Assembly (NCBI GenBank): GCA_038049695.1
Contig: CP142461.1
Span: 28,775,001-28,839,000 of the forward strand
Origin: Cinnamomum chago
Lineage: Eukaryota; Streptophyta; Magnoliopsida; Laurales; Lauraceae
DNA length: 64,000 nt
Reading direction: 5' to 3'
Shown here: positions 57,613-64,000 of the stretch, piece after piece
Layout of the letters: every line of letters begins with the position of its first letter
Numbering within the stretch: position 1 is the stretch's first letter
Program-made: the position numbers and the translations under genes
Notes under the pieces: model-generated
The model's input: the letters and a program-made list of their open reading frames with translations, nothing else
Told to the model about the DNA's origin: nothing
Database searches by the model: none

Positions 57613-58084
57613 GACTGGCATCTTATGTCAATTAGATTGTGAAAAGGTGTATATGATAGAGCCAATTTGGGGTTCCTGAAGTTTGTTCTTTAGAGGATGG
57701 GCATTGGTTGAAGGATTTCTCCTTGTCATGATTATTGGTTTGCCCGAAGATCTCTTTTGGTATGTCTAAGGGCCTAAAGGGATTCTCCCTGGTGCTTTTA
57801 TGCTATACCCAGTAAAGATTTTATTTTAAAAGTTGGGAGATAGTAGAACCTTTTTGGAATAAAATAGACAATGATATGATCAACCCAATTGCCTTTATAA
57901 TAGTGCTATGATACAAAGATAGGATTTACTCATTTGAAGGAAGCATCTAATAAAAAATAAAGCACATCTCTTAGGATAATATTTCTAGGGACAAACCTCA
58001 GGATTATCTACTATGGTACACTGTATGTCCATACATTCTGCATGAGAGAATGATGCGAGAATTGATGTATTGAGAGATTGTTAA

Positions 58085-58520
58085 GTAGGTGATGGAATTT
58101 GGCTGTTGTCAGTTGTGACTTGGTGAAGAAATTAGCCTGCTGATCAAATGAGCAGTTGAAGACAATGGTAATTGTCCCTTGTTGAAGATGCTATTGCACA
58201 AAATGACAATCAATTTCAATATGCTTGGTGCTTTCGTGAAACACCATGTTGTGTGATGTGGATGATGCTTTTACTATTATAGTAGAGATGTGTGGGAGGA
58301 TCAATAGAAACACCCTTATATACAAATAAACATCGAAGCCAAACCAATTCATAGGTGGTCTGTAAATATTAAGAGAATGCTGTCCCGCTGCTGCAGAAGG
58401 AACACGAAACTGTAGACTACTATCTCCTTTTTGAAGTAATGGGAAGTCGCCAAGAAAAATGCAGTAACCAGAGGTAGATCTGTGTTCAGTGACATCTATA
58501 ACCCAGTCTGAGTCAGAATC
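58085..58520 (-). pseudogene. Ty1/Copia RNase H fragment
   Basis: On the minus strand, WVIDVTEHRSTSGYCIFLGD matches the RRSTSGYC.FLG motif and NMVFHESTKHIEIDCHFVQ the late TKHIEID.HF motif of Copia RNase H, followed by a decayed C-terminus (QQANFFTKSQL). Frameshifts and stops lie in between. No LTR was found nearby. Confidence 0.85.
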
Positions 58521-59893
58521 TGTTCAAAGAGTGAGAGGACTATGAGGAGAATGTAGAAGTCCCTTGGAGATAATTTGGTACATTGATTGTCTACATATTC
58601 TGCATAATCCTTGAGGTCATGTGGTACAAGGCAAGTTTCGTAATTTACATAATACTTCAGCTCCTTTTGATGGGGATGGGGGACAGGCATGCCATAGGGA
58701 GGCTGATACCCTATGGAGATAAGTAGTTCCTAATTCATTGCCGGCACACTGTACGACTGATATACCTTTGTGGATTTTCTATGTCCATTTCCCTCTTCCA
58801 TCTTAGCTGTGGGATGCTCCTCAGATACTTTTTTTTTTTGCGTGTGGCAGCTTTTGTCTTGTCTAGGCTGGGTGTGGTTGAGGATTGCTGGGTCTCTTTT
58901 TTGATGTAGGCTGGCACCTTGGTTTCCATGCAATGAACAGTACTTTCTTTTACACCATACAAATGTATTCACACTTGCATTTTTCTTGCACACCTTTGAT
59001 GACTCAATTTGTTACTTGATCAGTAAATAAAAAAAAATGAGAGAGAGTATTTCTTCAGAACTTCCTACTTGTAAAATCTTATTCATGCATAATATATACT
59101 ACTATGCCTATGCATGTTGTAAACTGGGATTTTTCCTGCCTGCATTACTCTTGCAACGTTTCCCACATTTGCTGAAGTCATAGTTATAGGGAAACCTGTC
59201 TCCCATCAACTACCTACTTTCTTGCCTCCAATTTCTTGCAGTATAGTAGTTATGTAAGTCATGAAGTCAGGCATGCGCTCCAGAAACTTCCCACTTTCTT
59301 TCCTGAGTTCACCTATATTTATTGTGAAAACCTTTGTCCTAAAATTGATCTAGGCATACATTAGTGCATGACCTTTCAATGGGAATCAAGTGGGTAATTC
59401 TTAATCTTGCCTTCTTTCACATCAATTTGAGCTTAACATGTTCATTGTTCTCAGTTGAATTATTTTTCTATTGTTTTTTTTTTTTGGTAGATTGTCTTAT
59501 GTTGGGAAATGCTTTCCTTGTGGGATAAAAACCAATATGATACAGTTCCATCCTATTGTTACAAGAGTATGGGTATGAGTGTCTACTACAGTGAGGACTA
59601 TGTGTGGTGGATCCTCAAAATCCCGAATTGTTCGGGACATGGGTACTGTTAGTATTGGTTATAAAAATTATAATCAAAGCTAAACTATATTGCACTTTGT
59701 GTTATTTGCTTTATATCCTGAATGCTACTGGGAATGGACTTGAAAAATCAAATCCAACTGCCTGACTCATTACATCTGAACACTGTTTACAACCTCTATT
59801 ATTTCCATTAGTTTCTGAGCAACAAATCAATAAATGTAGAAATAACATGTGAAATGTTGTTTTGATTTGATTTACTGTGACTCGGTCATGCAG

Positions 59894-60770
59894 GTTTTAT
59901 GTGGCGGAGGTGCTCCTTTCACTGGAATACCTGCACATGCTTGGTATTGTCTACCGTGACCTGAAGCCTGAGAATGTCCTTGTTAGGGAAGATGGTCACA
60001 TAATGCTGTCTGACTTCGATCTTTCTCTCCGCTGTGCTGTCAGCCCAACACTTGTTAAGTCTTCATCCCTTGATTCGGACCCACTTCGGAAGAACCCTGT
60101 GTACTGTGTCCAGCCAGCCTGTATCGAACCATCATGTATACAGCCATCGTGTGTGGCGGCACCCACATGCTTCTCACCCCGCTTGTTTTCTAGCAAGTCC
60201 AAGAAGGACCGGAAACCGAAGAATGAAATTGGGAGCCAAGTTAGCCCATTGCCTGAGCTAATTGCAGAGCCTACTGGTGCACGGTCCATGTCATTTGTTG
60301 GCACACATGAATATTTAGCACCCGAAATTATCAAGGGTGAAGGCCATGGAAGTGCCGTAGATTGGTGGACTTTCGGAATCTTTTTGTATGAGCTCTTGTT
60401 CGGCAAGACTCCTTTCAAGGGTTCAGGGAACCGGGCCACTCTTTTCAACGTTGTGGGTCAACCACTTAGGTTCCCAGAGTCACCAGTTGTCAGTTTCCAG
60501 GCGAGGGATTTGATCAGGGGACTCCTAGTGAAGGAACCGCAGCATCGTTTGGCATTCAAACGTGGGGCAACTGAGATAAAGCAGCATGCTTTCTTTGAAG
60601 GTGTGAATTGGGCATTGATACGTTGTGCCAGCCCACCGGAAATCCCAAAACCTCCAGTGGAGATTGTGCGAGTCCCAATGCCTGCAGCATCTACTAGTGA
60701 GAAAGCAGCTGCTGCCACTGCCCCTGATCATAAGAATGCAGATAATTATCTTGAATTTGATTTCTTTTAG
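59894..60770 (+). CDS. D6PKL: D6 PROTEIN KINASE-like Ser/Thr kinase (AGCVIII), exon 2
   Basis: Second coding exon, completing codon 325 (Lys). [20 protein letters not shown] leads to the catalytic loop YRDLKPEN (Asp347). The metal-binding triplet is DFD (Asp365) instead of DFG, the hallmark of plant AGCVIII kinases. Before the activation segment is the family's insertion with a Cys-rich stretch ([20 protein letters not shown]) and a basic patch ([11 protein letters not shown]), known in this family to help membrane binding. Then follow [40 protein letters not shown] and [20 protein letters not shown]. The C-terminus DNYLEFDFF is a PIF-like motif, the docking site for PDK1-type kinases. No stops or frameshifts. 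Sub-group (D6PK versus other D6PKL) would need a tree. Confidence 0.93.
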
Positions 60771-61000
60771 TTATTCTCTGAACTTGCTTCAATTTGTTGT
60801 ATTGAGAGGGAAATTGTATGGGAGTCGTGAACATTGCAGATATGGTGATGGTGATGATGGGTTCTTAGATTGTTATCTGTTACTGTCGTTAAGTGGAATT
60901 ATGAATTTCAAATTGTATTTCTGATTGAATGCCGAAATGGGTTTCATCTATAAATAATCATAGATGTATTTTAGTCTCTTATGTCAGGTCTCTGAGAGCA
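60771..61000 (+). other. 3'UTR of the kinase gene
   Basis: T-rich sequence after the stop, with a poly(A)-signal-like TAAATAATC at about 60,952. The end is not exact. Confidence 0.45.
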
Positions 61001-61577
61001 CTTGCAAGTTGGAAGCCTTTCAAATGACAACTGTGTAGGGTTGAGACTTTATTAGAAATGCTCCAGTGCTATGAGTTATGCTTTTTCTCGAAAGCCTGAA
61101 ATTTCAATGCAGGCATGGCGCCACCACTTGCACTACTAACCTGGGCAGTACAGCGATGTAATACCTAACGGGACGTTCACCATTTTCCTATCATGTTTTT
61201 TCTTATATCTTTTATTGATGTGCTTCCAGTGTATCGTTTTTGCAGGATGGTGAAGGTGTTGGAAAGGGTGAAATATGGAGGATGAAGAGGAAAGGAGCAA
61301 GTTCTATGGTATGATGGGATTCCCTTTCACAAGGTAGGGGGTGGGGGACTATCGAGTCATCAAAGGTGAGAAAATTGATGGCCATATTATATATATAAAA
61401 CTTGTAGACCACATATGAATGAGTTAGAGGAATTAGATTGATATCAAATTTGATATCTAGGTTGACTTCACTTGGATCTTTCGATTCCCTTGTTTCATGA
61501 TTTGTGGGCTCCCAAGTGGAACCCATGAGGTGGCTTGTATGGTTGTACCGGAAGAATGTAGGGAAGCTTGTATGAGA

Positions 61578-61584
<7 letters not shown>

Positions 61585-61622
<38 letters not shown>
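61585..61622. repeat. (TA)n microsatellite
   Basis: About 18 TA units. Confidence 0.9.
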
Positions 61623-61627
<5 letters not shown>

Positions 61628-61946
61628 GCGCTAGCGCCTGGGCAATTTTTTTTTTTTTTTGAGAAAACGCACCTCCTAGATGGACCTACTACGATGCATG
61701 ATGATCATGGAACTTCATTAGATGGAAAGATCTTTATAAGGTCTACCAATATGCAAAATTTTGAGTCCATGAGATCATCCTAATCTTTTGATCCATTGCC
61801 CTAAAATTTATTGGTATAGGGATATCATTTTATTATAATTTGAATGCAATGGTAAGGAAAAGTTGGATAAGTGTCAAACTTGGCCTTGATTCATGGGGGG
61901 TTGTGTGTGTGTAAAAAGACTAGATTGACTCAATATGGGTTTCGTG

Positions 61947-61974
61947 AAAAAAAAAAAAAAAAAAAAAAAAAAAG
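61947..61974. repeat. A-homopolymer of about 27
   Basis: Uninterrupted A-run with no clear retroposon body upstream; length may be affected by sequencing. Confidence 0.85.
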
Positions 61975-62012
61975 ATGGGCAGAAAAAGGAGTGTTTTTTA
62001 GAATTTACCATA

Positions 62013-62034
62013 TTATATATATATATATATATAT
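62013..62034. repeat. (TA)n microsatellite
   Basis: About 11 TA units, just after the A-run. Confidence 0.9.
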
Positions 62035-64000
62035 TATTGACCATTTCATTGCTGCTTTCTTATGAAAGTTATAAGAAAATGGCATCCCCTAATCGTGCTA
62101 TTTCCATCTATTTTTTTAACATATGAACCCTCAACCTTGGAATAGTTGTTAAGCATCCCCTAAATGTCGCAGCCATGTTTCCTGAGAGGCTTGTCTTTTG
62201 ATTCAGTTTTGATTATAACCAAACCAAGCAAAACCCTAATACTGAAAGGGTCAGGACAGGAATATACAGTAGCAGAGCATCAAACAAGTATTCTCGAATT
62301 CGCACCAAGATTCCAGGATTTAGATTTATCTTCTAAACATTCAGTTTGTTTATTAAGCAGGAGAAAAGACAGGAATATAAACCCAATGACAATGTTGAAG
62401 TCTGGTGGAGGTTAAACATTGGCTGTTGAAGCACTATCCTTTTCTTCAGCTCATCTTCTGTTTAGTATGTTGTTAACCATTATAATTTTCATGGTCCCCA
62501 CGTTTGGAGTCCAGGAGGATGCATAAAATTTGGGTTGACCATTGTTGAACCCTATCCTACAAAATAAAATTGCAAAGTATTGGTTTTTTCACAAACAAGC
62601 CGCTACGTTTTCACACAAAAAAGGCTCCTGTATCATCACCTGACTGTAGAATTGTACGGAGAGTAACCCACCCACACACCCACCTTTTTTTTATAAAATG
62701 AATGAAGCAAGGATTTTTCCCAAACGCCCCTTTTCAGATATACTTCCTTCGTGGGCTTTCATGTAGGGGAGCCACCTTTGATGAGGGTCACTGGCTCGAG
62801 ACAATTTGAGGCCTAAAGCAACAATTTTAAATAAGGCCTCAAATTATTCATTCTTCTCATTTTTTTTTATTTTTTTTTTTGAGTACCTGACTCTTATTTT
62901 CTAATAGACATATTTATCATTTATAAATTATAACCACTAATATTTACAAATAAAACGATGACTAACTATAATAAACATACAATACAAGGTTGGAATTAAA
63001 AAAATCCTAAAAGCATAGAACAGTAGAACCCAATTTAGTGATTTATCGTTGTTGGCCACAAATATTGTAGATGTAAATGAGTTTTGAATTTGATGCATTT
63101 TTTAAAATATGAAGAGAAAAAAAAATTATATTTGAGTTAGTGAGTTATGATTAACATATACTATAAAAAAACACCCCCGTATATTATCAAAATATATCTG
63201 CATATATTATTTTTAAAAAAAGGACAATCAAATCAGTAAATCTTTAAAGAAGATTGCTTTAAAAATAATAAGAAAAAGTAGTTATAAAGAAAGACATTAT
63301 GAACGAGACAAAGGGTAAGAGAGTTAAGAGTACCTAAAGATGAAAAAGTGTTGGTTGGTAGAAACGTTTTAGAGGATTTTACCAAAAAAAAAAAACACTT
63401 TAGGTGGCCAGTGGGCCTAAAAGAACATTTTAACCGACCTTGCACCATATCAGTCATTTTGCCTAAAAATATGTTTTTTTTTTAGACTTTCAACTAGCGT
63501 CCTTAAGGACCTTAATTTTATAAAGCTAAGGGTCCCTAGGGACCCTGCGGTGGACACGAATTAGAACAAAAGAGGCGTTTTCTCGTGTTTCGTTGTCAAC
63601 AAGTCTATTTGCACATACTAGGTTCGTTTGCACCCATTTCTTGAAGACCATTTGCACCTCTTGAAGACCATTAAAACCACATGCCTTTGTTTGGTGGAGA
63701 ACATTAAAGTGCATATGATACTTTGTTTGGGGCAGAGCAATGGAAAGGTGAAGTTTGTACTTTGTATTTTGTACTTTTGATAAACCATTTTCATAATTCC
63801 TAGTTGCATGTGACTATTTCTAGATGCATCTCATTGTCTTCTTCTCCACAACATCCCATCATAAAAAGATAGACAGATAGAGATTTGAAATCAAAGTGTT
63901 TGTGTTTTTCTTTTCCTTTCCAATATAAATGCTAAGAAGAAGAAATGTTGTATTTTTATTACGTCCATTGATCAAAAACCCATTGGGCCCTTTCAAGGGA

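Larger units (their letters stand above)
54095..59893 (+). other. 5.8-kb intron of the kinase gene
   Basis: Bordered by GTATGC and TCATGCAG. It holds microsatellites (54,568-54,611; 56,219-56,246), a LINE 3' end (57,240-57,612), a Copia fragment (58,085-58,520), and otherwise AT-rich DNA. A weak stretch at about 55,320-55,400 (frame FGHVPRRLE) may be a degraded RTE-type LINE tail; too decayed to call. The intron enlarged by transposon insertion without harming either splice site. Confidence 0.85.
61001..64000. other. Intergenic DNA downstream of the kinase, no gene seen
   Basis: AT-rich with microsatellites and homopolymers. Short open frames have no protein-like composition. At about 62,805-62,860 the phrase GACAATTTGAGGCCTAAAGC resembles sequence common near plant hAT elements, but no element could be bounded. 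Confidence 0.5.

Noticed and set aside
63233-63809. Short minus-strand open frames at the right edge
   Set aside because: AT-rich, no domain, no splice or start context; consistent with chance.

Overview
The window is nuclear DNA from a flowering plant. It is AT-rich, carries plant-type LTR retrotransposons (Ty3/Gypsy Tat lineage, Ty1/Copia), CACTA, hAT and PIF/Harbinger elements and a tRNA-like SINE, and holds one host gene of the plant-only AGCVIII kinase family. The sequence alone does not settle the species. I saw no rRNA, tRNA, organellar or bacterial features.

Layout. (1) 1-24,115 is a nest of transposons. Old LTR-like sequence with a GGCGCC-rich repeat array (about 1,517-6,331, resuming 22,786-24,029) is interrupted by a CACTA element (6,332-22,785). 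Inside it is a Copia-type solo LTR (about 8,979-19,990), and inside that a non-autonomous LTR element with 3.7-kb LTRs (9,970-19,682). The CACTA element carries a fragment of the host gene KEEP ON GOING (KEG). (2) 24,030-26,710 is a 21-bp-periodic minisatellite interrupted by a solo LTR with a perfect GTTAA target duplication. (3) 28,947-49,418 is a second nest. A degenerate hAT element is split in its transposase by a 19.2-kb insertion flanked by AATAT. That insertion contains a 12.2-kb Tat-like Gypsy element on the minus strand (33,686-45,856, TSD ATTCC), which is itself hit by a 1.15-kb hAT-like element (36,044-37,195, perfect 8-bp TSD). (4) 49,427-64,000 is the gene-bearing end: a D6PK-like Ser/Thr kinase on the plus strand (CDS 53,121-54,094 joined to 59,894-60,770, 616 aa) with a 5.8-kb intron holding LINE and Copia remnants.

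The only gene that looks intact is the kinase, predicted to act at the plasma membrane in auxin-transport signalling. Every transposon coding region is broken by stops, frameshifts, deletions or insertions. The Tat-like element is notable for an extra antisense ORF with its own TATA box, two introns and a poly(A) signal. I found no convincing undescribed biological system. The strongest leads are the KEG capture, the antisense ORF unit, the split hAT with an in-frame junction, and clusters of one GGTCGACC palindrome in different LTR families.
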